Source: an uncultured Armatimonadota bacterium (GTDB taxonomy: Bacteria > Armatimonadota > Armatimonadia > Armatimonadales > Armatimonadaceae). From it: a DNA stretch of 15,222 nucleotides. The notes under the pieces were generated by a model that ran no database searches, was not told the DNA's origin, and worked only from the letters and a program-made list of their open reading frames with translations. Position numbers and translations under genes: made by a program. Location: contig CAIWTR010000094.1 of NCBI GenBank assembly GCA_903915615.1, positions 1-15,222 of the forward strand, given 5' to 3'. Shown here piece by piece: positions 1-7,956 of this stretch (positions within the stretch are counted from its first letter, which is position 1; the number at the start of each line of letters is the position of its first letter).

Positions 1-39
1 ACCGAGGTTTGCGGGAAGCTCCGGGGGGGTGATATTCAT
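1..39 (-). CDS. Start of an unidentified gene (partial)
   Basis: An ATG on the minus strand at 39-37 opens a frame reading MNITPPELPANLG to the window edge. It lies six bases after the trxB stop codon, on the same strand, so it could be the next gene of a trxB operon. There is no clear Shine-Dalgarno sequence, only a weak GAG-type stretch inside the end of trxB. Thirteen codons are too few to name a family. The call rests on position and an open frame only. Confidence 0.3.
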   Translation of the reverse strand, partial: MNITPPELPANLG

Positions 40-45
40 GATGCT

Positions 46-978
46 TTAGTGCTCGTTGGCTTCGATGAAGCGGATTGCATCGATGGCGGCCTGGCAGCCC
101 ATCCCAGCGGCGGTGACCGCCTGGCGGTAGTGCGTGTCCCACACATCTCCAGCAGCGAAACAGCCATCCACAATCGTCTTGACGCCATCGGTCACGAGGT
201 AGCCATTCGCATCCATCGGGAGCTGGTCCTTGAACAGACCGGTGTTTGGCTGATGTCCGATCGCAACAAAGACGCCATCGCATGCGAGGTCTTTAGTCGA
301 GCCATCGATGGTGCTCTCGAGCACAACACCGGTGACCTTGCCGAGGGTGACATCCTTGATTTCCTTGACGGCGGAGTTCCATTCAAAGCGAATCTTGGGG
401 TTTGCAAGGGCGCGATCTGCCATCACCTTGGATGCACGCAGCGTGTCACGGCGGTGGATAACGGTGACGGAGTTACACATGCGCGTTAGGTACATCGCCT
501 CTTCCATCGCCGTATCGCCACCACCAACAACCAGAACATCCTTCCCGCGGAAGAAGAAGCCATCACAGGTCGCGCAAGCGGAGACGCCGCGGTTTTGGAG
601 AGCGACTTCGGATTCGATGCCGATCCACTTTGCGGATGCACCGGTACAGATGATGAGGGTTTTTGCGAGGACGGTGCTGCCATCATCCGCTTTGACGGTG
701 AACGGCCGCTGGGAGAGGTCAACGCTCTCGATGGTGTTGATGCGGACTTCGGTTCCTACGCGGACGGCCTGTTCGCGCATCGCATCCATGAGCTCAGGAC
801 CTTCGATAGGGTGTGCAAAGCCTGGGAAGTTTTCGACTTCGGTGGTGATGGTGAGCTGCCCGCCGGGTTGGAGGCCTTCGAAGACGAGGGGGGTTAGGTT
901 GGCGCGTGCCGCGTAGATGGCCGCGGTGAGGCCTGCAGGGCCACTACCAATAATTACAACATCCCGTAGTTCACTCAT
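46..978 (-). CDS. trxB: Thioredoxin-disulfide reductase
   Basis: This cytoplasmic FAD flavoenzyme uses NADPH to reduce thioredoxin. The 310-residue length is normal for the low-molecular-weight bacterial enzyme. The N-terminal FAD site GSGPAG is at residues 11-16, the redox-active CATCDG with cysteines 135 and 138 lies in the NADPH domain, a second nucleotide-binding motif GGGDTA is at 152-157, and HRRDTLR at 175-181 matches the family's HRRxxxR NADPH-phosphate contact. A C-terminal FAAGD motif closes the FAD site. The start ATG at 978 is supported by GGAGT on the minus strand at 992-988, nine bases upstream. A possible next gene begins six bases after the stop. All key residues are present, so it should be active. 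Confidence 0.97.
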   Translation of the reverse strand: MSELRDVVIIGSGPAGLTAAIYAARANLTPLVFEGLQPGGQLTITTEVENFPGFAHPIEGPELMDAMREQAVRVGTEVRINTIESVDLSQRPFTVKADDGSTVLAKTLIICTGASAKWIGIESEVALQNRGVSACATCDGFFFRGKDVLVVGGGDTAMEEAMYLTRMCNSVTVIHRRDTLRASKVMADRALANPKIRFEWNSAVKEIKDVTLGKVTGVVLESTIDGSTKDLACDGVFVAIGHQPNTGLFKDQLPMDANGYLVTDGVKTIVDGCFAAGDVWDTHYRQAVTAAGMGCQAAIDAIRFIEANEH

Positions 979-1150
979 ATCAACAACACTCCATTTCGCT
1001 TCCAGACTCTACCTGTATCAGATGCGAGAATGAATGGAAACGATTCTTTGTAATTCTATCGTTGTAGAGGATGGTGTTGTTGTGGATGGATGGAAGGAAT
1101 ACGAAACAACGCATTCGGTTGATCTTCCATTGAACAAACCTCTGCGTAGA

Positions 1151-1170
1151 GGCGGACCGTGGTGTCCGCC
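1151..1170. repeat. REP-like GC-rich palindrome
   Basis: GGCGGAC at 1151-1157 and GTCCGCC at 1164-1170 form a perfect 7-bp stem around a six-base loop (CGTGGT). Similar GGCGGAC...GTCCGCC palindromes occur as dispersed intergenic repeats in several environmental phyla (recalled, not checked). Only one copy is in this window, so membership of a repeat family is inference. Confidence 0.4.
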
Positions 1171-1570
1171 CGCGCCGTTCGACACGGATTGGTCACTATT
1201 GATGTCGATGTTTACGCTTGCCGGGTGGATGCATCGCGTGTGTGCCGATCTCGCCGGATGGGATGAAATTTCTATTTGATGCTGGGTTCGGCTTGGCTGG
1301 CTTGTTGCGTGATGCGGCCATGTGGGGCGACCATCCCCGATGGTCACGACGGGGATATTGAGTCACGATTTGCTGGTTTTGACCATCGATGACGGTGCCC
1401 GCCCTGCCAGACGCCGAATGTCCACTGGCTTGCAACCCCCGGCGGCTGAAATGTCCGGCTCCCGGCACATCCGCTCCACATTCCACCCGGCGTCGCGTTG
1501 TTAGGTGTAAATGTTTGATTGTGGGTTTGTGGATTGTTGTGTCCGCATGCGCTGGAATGTCCCCAGACAC

Positions 1571-1603
1571 AAAAAAAACGACGCATCTTCTGGATCGTCG
1601 TTT
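1571..1603 (-). terminator. Minus-strand intrinsic terminator-like hairpin
   Basis: AAACGACG at 1576-1583 pairs with CGTCGTTT at 1596-1603, an 8-bp stem around a 12-base loop. Read on the minus strand the stem is followed by eight T residues (the A run at 1571-1578), the classical layout of a Rho-independent terminator. No recognisable minus-strand gene lies immediately upstream (1604-1891), so what it would end is unclear; a small RNA or leader transcript is possible. Confidence 0.55.
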
Positions 1604-1891
1604 CGCTTTATCAACCACTGTTTCAACGGCTGATGTTATTAGATTACCAAATGGAGCAGAATTTTGCATCCGGGCTGTTATCTCGAGAATGCTGAATAGA
1701 GGAAAATGCTGTGAGGATTAACTGCATATTTGCGGTTTAGTGGACATTAAGGAGATACATACCTATGAATACGGGGTCGTGAGTGTTCTGTAAACATCTC
1801 GTAATGTGTGAGCCGACTAGAAGTCAAACAAGCATCTGGTTCGCAACATTGACGCATTAGTGCCTATTGGGCCATGCCATACACTGGGAAC

Positions 1892-2692
1892 ATGAACACA
1901 AAGTTGTCGCTCTTCGTTCTCCCATTTGCCGTATTCGCAACCATCAGTCTTGGTAATGCGTTTGCCACACCTGTTCAACATGGGAAATGGATTGACCTCA
2001 CACATCCCTTTTCTGAGAAGACACTCTACTGGCCAACCGCCAAGTCATTCACATTGGAACAGGAGTTCCACGCACACACCGACAAGGGCTACTTCTATGC
2101 CGCCAACCGCTATTCGGCATCCGAACACGGCGGGACTCACATCGATGCGCCTATCCACTTCTCGGAAAAAGGCAAGACCGTCGACCAGCTCTCATTGGAT
2201 CAGCTGAGCGGGGATGCCATCGTCATCGATGTCGCACGCAAGGCAGCCACCAATCGCGACTACCAGATTTCCGTAAATGACATAAAGGCATTCGAGGCCA
2301 AGCACGGGCGTATTCCAAAAGATGCCATCGTACTCTTCCGCACCGGGTATGCCAAGCGCTGGCCGGATGCTAAATCCTACCTGGGTACCGCGGAGCGCGG
2401 TCAGGATGCCGTGCCAAAGCTTCATTTCCCAGGTCTGCATCCGGATGCGGCACGCTGGCTTGCCAAAAATCGCACCATCAAGGCTGTTGGCCTCGACACC
2501 GCGAGCATCGACTATGGGCAGTCAAAGCTCTTTGAGAGCCACCAGGTCCTGATGGCAAAGAACATCCCGGCGTTCGAAAATGTCGCATCCCTGGATAAAC
2601 TCCCCCCGACCGGCAGCTACATCGCCGCCTTCCCGATGAAAATCCAAGGCGGCTCCGGCAGCCCACTGCGCATCGCGGCGCTGGTGAAGTAG
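1892..2692 (+). CDS. Secreted cyclase-family protein (kynurenine formamidase-like)
   Basis: This is a member of the cyclase / kynurenine formamidase (KynB-like, PF04199) family of metal-dependent amide or lactone hydrolases. The hallmark HxGTHxDxPxH appears as HGGTHIDAPIH at residues 79-89 counted from the ATG at 1892, supplying the metal ligands. I chose that start because it gives a typical signal peptide (MNTK, a hydrophobic stretch, then GNAFA before TPVQ), whereas the upstream ATG at 1874 adds six residues of no value. Secretion argues against a role in cytoplasmic tryptophan breakdown, so the substrate is unknown. The Shine-Dalgarno is poor. A TACACT hexamer at 1880-1885 sits where a -10 box would be if the transcript began at the ATG. 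A terminator-like hairpin follows the gene. Confidence 0.88.
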   Translation: MNTKLSLFVLPFAVFATISLGNAFATPVQHGKWIDLTHPFSEKTLYWPTAKSFTLEQEFHAHTDKGYFYAANRYSASEHGGTHIDAPIHFSEKGKTVDQLSLDQLSGDAIVIDVARKAATNRDYQISVNDIKAFEAKHGRIPKDAIVLFRTGYAKRWPDAKSYLGTAERGQDAVPKLHFPGLHPDAARWLAKNRTIKAVGLDTASIDYGQSKLFESHQVLMAKNIPAFENVASLDKLPPTGSYIAAFPMKIQGGSGSPLRIAALVK

Positions 2693-2769
2693 AGGGGGGG
2701 AACCACCCGCAAAATAATACTCTTGGTCAAACGTCACACTTTGTCTGCAGGAGACGATGATATCCATAA

Positions 2770-2800
2770 GGAGAACCTGCTTCAGGTTCTCCCTCTTCTG
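2770..2800 (+). terminator. Terminator hairpin after the cyclase gene
   Basis: GGAGAACCTG at 2770-2779 pairs perfectly with CAGGTTCTCC at 2783-2792 around a three-base loop, followed by a pyrimidine-rich tract (CTCTTCTGTTC) instead of a clean T run. It lies 78 bases after the cyclase stop and before hsdM. It plausibly insulates the island from the upstream gene. It could also act as an attenuator in the hsdM leader. Confidence 0.55.
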
Positions 2801-2881
2801 TTCGCGGGTAGAATGCCGATGGGCATGCTATGGACGGAGTAACACCGATTACGCCCTCAAGTGCCTTAGGAGTTTTCACCA

Positions 2882-4501
2882 TTGAACTGGGTAGCCACAC
2901 CTGAAAAAGACATCGCCGCGACAACCCTTGAAAAACGACTCTGGGATGCCGCCGATCAGTTCCGTGCCAACTCCGGACTTAAGGCTCAGGAATATTCCGG
3001 ACCCATCCTTGGGCTCATCTTTCTTCGCTTTGCAGAAGTGCGATTTTCCGCCCGCCGTCAGGAATTGGAGAGCGTCGAATCATCCTCTCGGCGCGGAAGT
3101 CGGATTGATGAACCCGCCGCCTATCATGCTGAGAATGTCCTCTACCTTGCACCAGAAGCACGCTTTGACTTTCTGCTGACGTTGCCAGAAGCATCCGATG
3201 TTGGTGCACAGGTTAATGCCGCGATGCGTCTCATCGAGCAGCATAACCCTCAGCTCGCCGGTGTGTTACCAAAGACATTTAACCTCCTTACCAGCACATT
3301 GCTCAAAGCATTGCTGAAGAAGATCTCTGAGATTCCAGCGACGCTGGATTTCGATGCCTTTGGCCGCATCTACGAATACTTCCTCGGCGAGTTCGCCATG
3401 AGTGAGGGCCAGGGTGGCGGTGAGTTCTACACGCCTGCCAGCATCGTTCAGTTGCTAGCACAGGTGATTGAGCCCTTCCATGGCCGTGTCCTCGATCCGG
3501 CCTGCGGCTCGGGCGGCATGTTTGTGCAGTCGGCCCGCTTTGTGGCCGAGCACCACAAGAACCCAGCTGCGGAACTCTCCATCTGCGGCGTTGAAAAGAC
3601 CGATGAGACCGGGCGTCTTGCACGGCTAAACCTTGCCGTGCACGGTCTTGAAGGGGATGTCCGCCACGGCGGCAATGTCAACAGCTATTACGATGACCCG
3701 CACTCGGCCACGGGACAGTTCGACTTCGTGCTCGCGAATCCACCCTTCAATGTAGATAAAGTTGACAAGGAGCGCCTCAAGGACATGGTGGGCGCAGGTC
3801 GGCGCTTTCCCTTCGGACTCCCGCGCACCGATAACGCCAACTATCTCTGGATCCAGCTCTTCTATTCATCGCTAAACCCAAAGGGACGCGCGGGATTTGT
3901 CATGGCAAATTCGGCATCCGATGCCCGCTCGTCCGAACAAGAGCTGCGGCAGAAGCTAATCGAGGCGCGGGCAGTGGATGTGATGGTGGCTGTCGGTCCC
4001 AACATGTTCTACACGGTGACGCTGCCCTGCACGCTGTGGTTCCTCGACCGGGGCAAGGCACAGTCACCGCGCGCGGATACAGTGCTGTTCATCGATGCCC
4101 GTCACATCTACCGGCAGGTAGACCGCGCCCACCGCGACTGGACGCAAGCGCAGATCGGCTTCATCGCCAACCTCGTGAGGCTCTATCGCGGTGAGGCGCC
4201 CGACCTGACCTTGGGCGGCGGGGAGACGGCGGCAAAACTTGCGGAGGTGTTCGGCGAGCAACCCGCTTATGCTGACATCCCCGGCCTGTGCAAGGCAGCG
4301 ACCATCGCCGAGATTGAGGCGCAGGGCTGGTCGCTCAACCCCGGCCGCTATGTGGGCGTGGCCCCGGGCGAGGCGGTAAGCGACGAGGACTTCAAGGCGC
4401 AGTTGCAGACGCTGAACGAAGAACTGGAAACCCTCAACGCCCAGGCGCGGACGCTGGAGCAGACCATCGCCGCCAATGTGGCGGGGATTTTGGAGGGGTG
4501 A
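2882..4501 (+). CDS. hsdM: Type I restriction-modification, methyltransferase subunit M
   Basis: HsdM transfers methyl groups from S-adenosylmethionine to adenine at the site chosen by HsdS, and forms the core of the restriction complex. The 539-residue protein has the N-terminal HsdM bundle (about residues 1-140), the SAM-binding motif DPACGSGGMF at 205-214 and the catalytic NPPF at 286-289, which marks an N6-adenine methylase. A C-terminal coiled-coil-like tail follows. The start is a TTG at 2882 with AGGAG at 2868-2872, nine bases upstream; no in-frame ATG lies between it and the preceding stop, and the next in-frame methionines would remove the conserved N-terminus. Three bases separate its stop from hsdS, which indicates co-translation. 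All motifs are intact. Confidence 0.96.
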   Translation: MNWVATPEKDIAATTLEKRLWDAADQFRANSGLKAQEYSGPILGLIFLRFAEVRFSARRQELESVESSSRRGSRIDEPAAYHAENVLYLAPEARFDFLLTLPEASDVGAQVNAAMRLIEQHNPQLAGVLPKTFNLLTSTLLKALLKKISEIPATLDFDAFGRIYEYFLGEFAMSEGQGGGEFYTPASIVQLLAQVIEPFHGRVLDPACGSGGMFVQSARFVAEHHKNPAAELSICGVEKTDETGRLARLNLAVHGLEGDVRHGGNVNSYYDDPHSATGQFDFVLANPPFNVDKVDKERLKDMVGAGRRFPFGLPRTDNANYLWIQLFYSSLNPKGRAGFVMANSASDARSSEQELRQKLIEARAVDVMVAVGPNMFYTVTLPCTLWFLDRGKAQSPRADTVLFIDARHIYRQVDRAHRDWTQAQIGFIANLVRLYRGEAPDLTLGGGETAAKLAEVFGEQPAYADIPGLCKAATIAEIEAQGWSLNPGRYVGVAPGEAVSDEDFKAQLQTLNEELETLNAQARTLEQTIAANVAGILEG

Positions 4502-4504
4502 AGG

Positions 4505-5677
4505 ATGGCAGCTTCTGAATGGCGTCCCACGAAACTAGACGAACTCGGCTACGTCGGTCGTGGCAAGTCGCGGCATCGACCGCGAAACGCTGCATTTCTA
4601 TATGGCGGACGCTACCCGTTCTTCCAGACAGGAGATATCAAAGCCGCTGACTTCTATCTGACTGAATACTCGCAGACATACAGCGAGGAAGGTATTGCGC
4701 AGAGCAAGCTTTGGAAGCCGGGGACGCTATGCATCACGATTGCCGCCAACATCGCTGAAAGTGCCATTCTTGGAATCGAAGGGTGCTTTCCTGATAGCGT
4801 TGTAGGGTTTGTCGCCGATCCTCACAAAGCTGATGTTCGGTTCGTGAAATACTACATGGAGATTCTCAAGCTCCGCATGCAGAACGTCTCGCATGGGGCA
4901 ACTCAGGACAACCTGAGCTTGGACAAACTGCTGTCGTTCAACTTTCTCGTTCCCCCCCTCCCGATTCAACGCCGCATCGCGGGCATCCTGTCGGCCTACG
5001 ACGAACTGATCGAGAACAGCCAGCGGCGCATCAAGATTCTGGAGTCGATGGCCCGCGCCCTCTACCGCGAGTGGTTCGTCCACTTCCGCTTCCCCGGCCA
5101 TGAGTCCGTCCCCCGCGTCCCGTCCCCCCTCGGTGAGATTCCACAGGGGTGGGAGGTGGGACGACTGGACGCCGTGCTGGTGCTTCAGCGTGGTTTTGAC
5201 TTGCCGAGATCCAAGCGCGTGGAAGGTGAAGTACCTATCTACGCTGCCACGGGCGTGATCGACTTTCACAACGAGGCGAAAGTGAAAGCACCAGGCGTTG
5301 TAACTGGTCGCTCCGGGACAATTGGCGACGTGATCTACGTGCAGGAGGATTTCTGGCCTCTGAACACGGCGCTATGGGCAAAAGAGTTTCCGAAATCCGA
5401 ACCGCTCTTCGCCTACTACTTTCTATCGTCGATTGATTTGAAGCAGTTCAATGCCGGCGCCGCGGTGCCTACGCTCAATCGCAACGACATCCACGGCTTG
5501 GATGCCCTCATTCCTCCGCGCTATTTGCAGAGGAAGTTTCAGGACGTAGCCGGCGCAATGCTCAAGCAGGCACGCACGCTGGGTCTGCGAATCGAAAACC
5601 TCCGCCGCACCCGCGACCTGCTCCTCCCGCGCCTGCTCTCCGGCCAGATCGACGTGGAGTCGCTCGACCATGCCTGA
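4505..5677 (+). CDS. hsdS: Type I restriction-modification, specificity subunit S
   Basis: HsdS recognises the bipartite DNA target for both methylation and cleavage. The 390 residues divide into TRD1 (about 1-150), a central conserved helical spacer (about 150-200, PPLPIQRRIAGILSAYDELI), TRD2 (about 215-335, with GRSGTIGDV) and a distal conserved helix ending in DLLLPRLLSGQIDVESLDHA. The two repeats are complete, so this is a full-length subunit. The ATG at 4505 follows the hsdM stop by three bases, with GGAGGGG just upstream. Its last eight bases, ATGCCTGA, overlap the start of the next gene, and GTGGAG at 5654-5659 inside its tail serves as that gene's Shine-Dalgarno. The TRD-coding parts look more AT-rich than the conserved spacer and tail, as expected for exchanged TRDs. 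The target sequence cannot be predicted. Confidence 0.95.
   Translation: MAASEWRPTKLDELGYVGRGKSRHRPRNAAFLYGGRYPFFQTGDIKAADFYLTEYSQTYSEEGIAQSKLWKPGTLCITIAANIAESAILGIEGCFPDSVVGFVADPHKADVRFVKYYMEILKLRMQNVSHGATQDNLSLDKLLSFNFLVPPLPIQRRIAGILSAYDELIENSQRRIKILESMARALYREWFVHFRFPGHESVPRVPSPLGEIPQGWEVGRLDAVLVLQRGFDLPRSKRVEGEVPIYAATGVIDFHNEAKVKAPGVVTGRSGTIGDVIYVQEDFWPLNTALWAKEFPKSEPLFAYYFLSSIDLKQFNAGAAVPTLNRNDIHGLDALIPPRYLQRKFQDVAGAMLKQARTLGLRIENLRRTRDLLLPRLLSGQIDVESLDHA
5612..5677 (+). repeat. hsdS tail, direct repeat with 6770-6835
   Basis: The last 66 bases of hsdS recur at 6770-6835 with six substitutions (60 of 66 identical), 1158 bases downstream and in the same orientation. The repeat ends in the same ATGCCTGA overlap with the following gene. 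The two copies bracket the DUF1016 gene. Confidence 0.9.
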
Positions 5678-6710
5678 GATTGTTCCGCTGCCCGCCGACT
5701 ACGCCGTCTGGCTGACGGAGCTGAAGGCCCGCATCCACGGCGCCCAGCAGCGGGCGACGCTGGCGGTCAACCGCGAGCTGGTGTTGCTCTACTGGCAGAT
5801 TGGCCGCGACATTCTGGACCGGCAGGGCCGGGAAGGCTGGGGGACCAAGGTGATCGAGCGGCTGGCGCAGGACCTGCGCAACGCCTTCCCCGAGATGAAG
5901 GGCTTTTCTCCGCGCAACCTCAAATACATGCGCACTTTCGCCGAAGCGTGGCCAGACGGGGAATTTGTGCAAGAGGTGCTTGCACTATTGCCCTGGTACC
6001 ACCAGCTCGCCCTCCTGGACAAACTGAAGTCCGCGGATGAGCGCCGATGGTATGCGGCCAAGGCCATCGAGCACAACTGGTCGCGTAATGTGCTGGTGAT
6101 CCAGATAGAGACACGGCTGCTGGAGCGCCAAGGGCAGGCCGTCACCAACTTCCGGCTCGCGCTGCCCAAGCCCCAATCGGATCTGGCCCGCGAATCCCTG
6201 AAAGATCCCTACCGTTTCGACTTTCTTGGCTTAAGCGATCAGGCGCAAGAACGCGAGATCGAGCACGCGCTGGTAAAGTACGTGACTGAGTTCCTGCTGG
6301 AGCTTGGCGCGGGCTTCGCCTATGTCGGACGTCAAGTGCTCCTCACGGTCGGCGACGAAGAGTTTTTCATAGACCTGCTTTTCTATCACCTGAAGCTGCG
6401 CTGCTTCGTCGTGATCGAGCTAAAGGCCGGCGTCTTCAAGCCGGAGCACCTTGGCCAGCTCGGCTTCTACCTGACCGCTATCGACCGCGACATGAAGAGT
6501 GCGCACGACAACCCTACCATCGGGCTGTTGCTGTGCAAGACCAAGAACAAGGTTGTGGCCGAATACGCCCTTGGCGACAAGACGCAGCCGATGGGCATCG
6601 CCGAATACCGCCTGGTCGAATCCCTGCCCGCCGAGCTGCAGACGAGCCTGCCCAGCATCGAGCTGCTCGAGCAGGCGCTTGCGAACGAGGCTGGAGAAGA
6701 TGACGCATGA
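5670..6710 (+). CDS. DUF1016 / YhcG-family PD-(D/E)XK nuclease
   Basis: This 346-residue protein matches the DUF1016 (YhcG) family: an N-terminal helical domain beginning with a short segment that reads LLYWQIGRDI, then a C-terminal nuclease domain of the PD-(D/E)XK fold. D235 in FFIDLLFYH and E250-x-K252 in VVIELKAG fit the catalytic triad. Family members are often found inside type I RM loci, but their role is not established. The ATG at 5670 overlaps the hsdS stop by eight bases, and its own stop shares ATGA with the chimeric micro-ORF that follows, so it is translationally coupled on both sides. It may be a second nuclease or a partner of the RM complex; that is inference. Confidence 0.88.
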   Translation: MPEIVPLPADYAVWLTELKARIHGAQQRATLAVNRELVLLYWQIGRDILDRQGREGWGTKVIERLAQDLRNAFPEMKGFSPRNLKYMRTFAEAWPDGEFVQEVLALLPWYHQLALLDKLKSADERRWYAAKAIEHNWSRNVLVIQIETRLLERQGQAVTNFRLALPKPQSDLARESLKDPYRFDFLGLSDQAQEREIEHALVKYVTEFLLELGAGFAYVGRQVLLTVGDEEFFIDLLFYHLKLRCFVVIELKAGVFKPEHLGQLGFYLTAIDRDMKSAHDNPTIGLLLCKTKNKVVAEYALGDKTQPMGIAEYRLVESLPAELQTSLPSIELLEQALANEAGEDDA

Positions 6711-6835
6711 GCCCTCACGCCTACACTGAAGACCAGCTCGTCGAGCAGCCCGCCATCGGGCTATTTTCGCGCGACCTGCTCCTGCCACGCCTTCTCTCCG
6801 GCCAGCTCGATGTGGAGTCCCTCGACCATGCCTGA
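6707..6835 (+). pseudogene. Chimeric scar: hsdR start fused to hsdS end
   Basis: This 42-codon open frame is made of two known pieces. Residues 1-20 (MSPHAYTEDQLVEQPAIGLF) match residues 1-20 of the intact HsdR at 8267 at 19 of 20 positions, and 52 of 60 bases are identical. Residues 22-42 match the C-terminus of HsdS (RDLLLPRLLSG, then DVESLDHA), with 60 of 66 bases identical. The join is at about 6767-6770 and keeps the frame. The start overlaps the DUF1016 stop as ATGA and the stop overlaps the Fic start as ATGCCTGA. The likely origin is a deletion between two adjacent type I loci, from inside one hsdR to inside the next hsdS. Whether the peptide is made or does anything is unknown; it may only couple translation. 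Confidence 0.85.
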
Positions 6836-7955
6836 GCCGATGCGTCCCTACATTCCAGATGAACTGCCGCTGGCCGATATCGACCATCGGCGGCTCCTGC
6901 CTCTGGTTGGGCAAGCCAATGCGGCGCTGGCGCGGTATGACGGATTGTTGCAGAGCATCCCCAACCCCGCCGTGATGCTCTCGCCGCTGACCACGCAGGA
7001 AGCGGTGTTGTCCTCGAAGATCGAAGGCACACAGGCCACCGTCGATGAAGTGCTGGAACAGGAAGCGGGCCTGTTGAAAGAAGGCGAGAAGTTTGAGGAC
7101 ATCCAAGAGATCTCCAACTACCGGCGTGCGCTGTATGCATCGCGGGACCACTTGAAGGAGTACCCGATCCGCTTGAGCTTCGTGCGCGAGCTGCACCGCA
7201 TCCTGATGAGTAGCGTGCGCGGGCAGGACAAGACCCCGGGGGAGTTCCGCAAGGACCAAAACTGGATCGGATCGCACGGCTGTTCGATTGATCAAGCCAG
7301 CTTTGTTCCACCCAACCCTTTGCAACTACCTGACCATTTGCAGGCATGGGAAAAGTATCTTGACAGCAACGATATAGACTTTCTGCTTCAAGCAGCCATC
7401 GTTCATGCCCAGTTTGAGTTACTGCACCCTTTCAAAGATGGTAATGGCCGAATCGGACGGATTTTGATTCCTCTGTTCCTCTATCAAAAGCGTGCTCTAT
7501 CACAGCCAATGTTTTATCTCTCCGAGTACTTGGAGACCCATCGAGAAGAGTACTACCAGCGACTCAAGGGTATTTCGGCAGAACAGGATTGGAACAGTTG
7601 GATCGCCTTTTTCTTGCGGGCCGTCGCAACCCAAGCTGGGCAAAACAGTGTCCGAGTTGCTGCGATCCAAGCACTCTACGAAGAGATGAAGCGGGCGATC
7701 CAGGAAGCGACGCGCTCGCAGTACACGGTGCATGTGTTGGATGCCATCTTCAGCAAGCCGATCTTCCGCTCGTCGGATTTGGCGGAGAAACTGAACCAAG
7801 AATACGGGATTCACGAGAAAACCGCGATGGGCTTGCTCCGTCAGATTCGGGACGCAGGCATTCTCCGTGAATTGCAATCTGGCAGTGGCCGACGGCCAGC
7901 GACACTGGGCTTTCCCAGACTGATCAATTTGGCCGAAGGTCGGGAGGTCGTTTGA
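6828..7955 (+). CDS. Fic-domain protein (class II, adenylyltransferase-type)
   Basis: Fic enzymes usually transfer AMP from ATP to hydroxyl side chains of target proteins. The core motif HPFKDGNGRIGR is at residues 200-211 with catalytic H200. An N-terminal inhibitory motif S/TxxxE(G/N) appears as SSKIEG at 62-67, placing it among class II Fic proteins whose own N-terminal helix blocks activity. The C-terminal third looks like a winged-helix segment. I chose the ATG at 6828 because it reproduces the ATGCCTGA overlap and the upstream GTGGAG seen at the hsdS/DUF1016 junction; the in-frame ATG at 6810 lies inside the duplicated hsdS tail. Length is 375 residues. Sitting within a type I RM operon, it may modify an RM subunit or act as a back-up toxin (inference). 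Confidence 0.92.
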   Translation: MPEPMRPYIPDELPLADIDHRRLLPLVGQANAALARYDGLLQSIPNPAVMLSPLTTQEAVLSSKIEGTQATVDEVLEQEAGLLKEGEKFEDIQEISNYRRALYASRDHLKEYPIRLSFVRELHRILMSSVRGQDKTPGEFRKDQNWIGSHGCSIDQASFVPPNPLQLPDHLQAWEKYLDSNDIDFLLQAAIVHAQFELLHPFKDGNGRIGRILIPLFLYQKRALSQPMFYLSEYLETHREEYYQRLKGISAEQDWNSWIAFFLRAVATQAGQNSVRVAAIQALYEEMKRAIQEATRSQYTVHVLDAIFSKPIFRSSDLAEKLNQEYGIHEKTAMGLLRQIRDAGILRELQSGSGRRPATLGFPRLINLAEGREVV

Positions 7956-7956
7956 A

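Larger units (their letters stand above)
979..1891. other. Long divergent intergenic region with hairpins
   Basis: This 913-base gap separates divergent trxB (minus) and the cyclase gene (plus), so it must hold both promoters. No open frame in it resembles a protein; the longest frames are low-complexity shadows of each other on opposite strands. I see a 7-bp hairpin at 1151-1170, a 6-bp perfect hairpin at 1329-1345 (GACCAT, loop CCCCG, ATGGTC), a minus-strand terminator-like element at 1571-1603, and three related copies of a GC(T/C)G..AATGTCC motif at 1413-1423, 1445-1456 and 1551-1561. A good Shine-Dalgarno (AGGAG at 1749-1753) precedes only a five-codon frame starting at 1764. Confidence 0.6.

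Noticed and set aside
1196..1721. Open frames of 80-157 codons on both strands in the trxB-cyclase gap
   Set aside because: The frames mirror each other, have proline/histidine/arginine-rich low-complexity products, and lack ribosome sites; they reflect GC-rich spacer.
1749..1781. Strong AGGAG followed by ATG at 1764
   Set aside because: The frame stops after five codons (MNTGS); probably chance, or at most a leader peptide, and not supportable as a gene.
2757..2885. 42-codon frame upstream of hsdM, ending in an overlap with its TTG start
   Set aside because: The product is cysteine-rich and unlike a protein, the AGGAG is only three bases from the ATG, and the frame runs through the terminator-like hairpin at 2770-2792.
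6810..6827. Alternative ATG start for the Fic gene at 6810
   Set aside because: It lies in the duplicated hsdS tail; the start at 6828 reproduces the hsdS/DUF1016 junction and its ribosome-site spacing.
6420..7325. 301-codon minus-strand open frame opposite DUF1016 and Fic
   Set aside because: It is an antisense shadow of two well-supported genes in GC-rich sequence; no motif is recognisable, and it crosses the scar.
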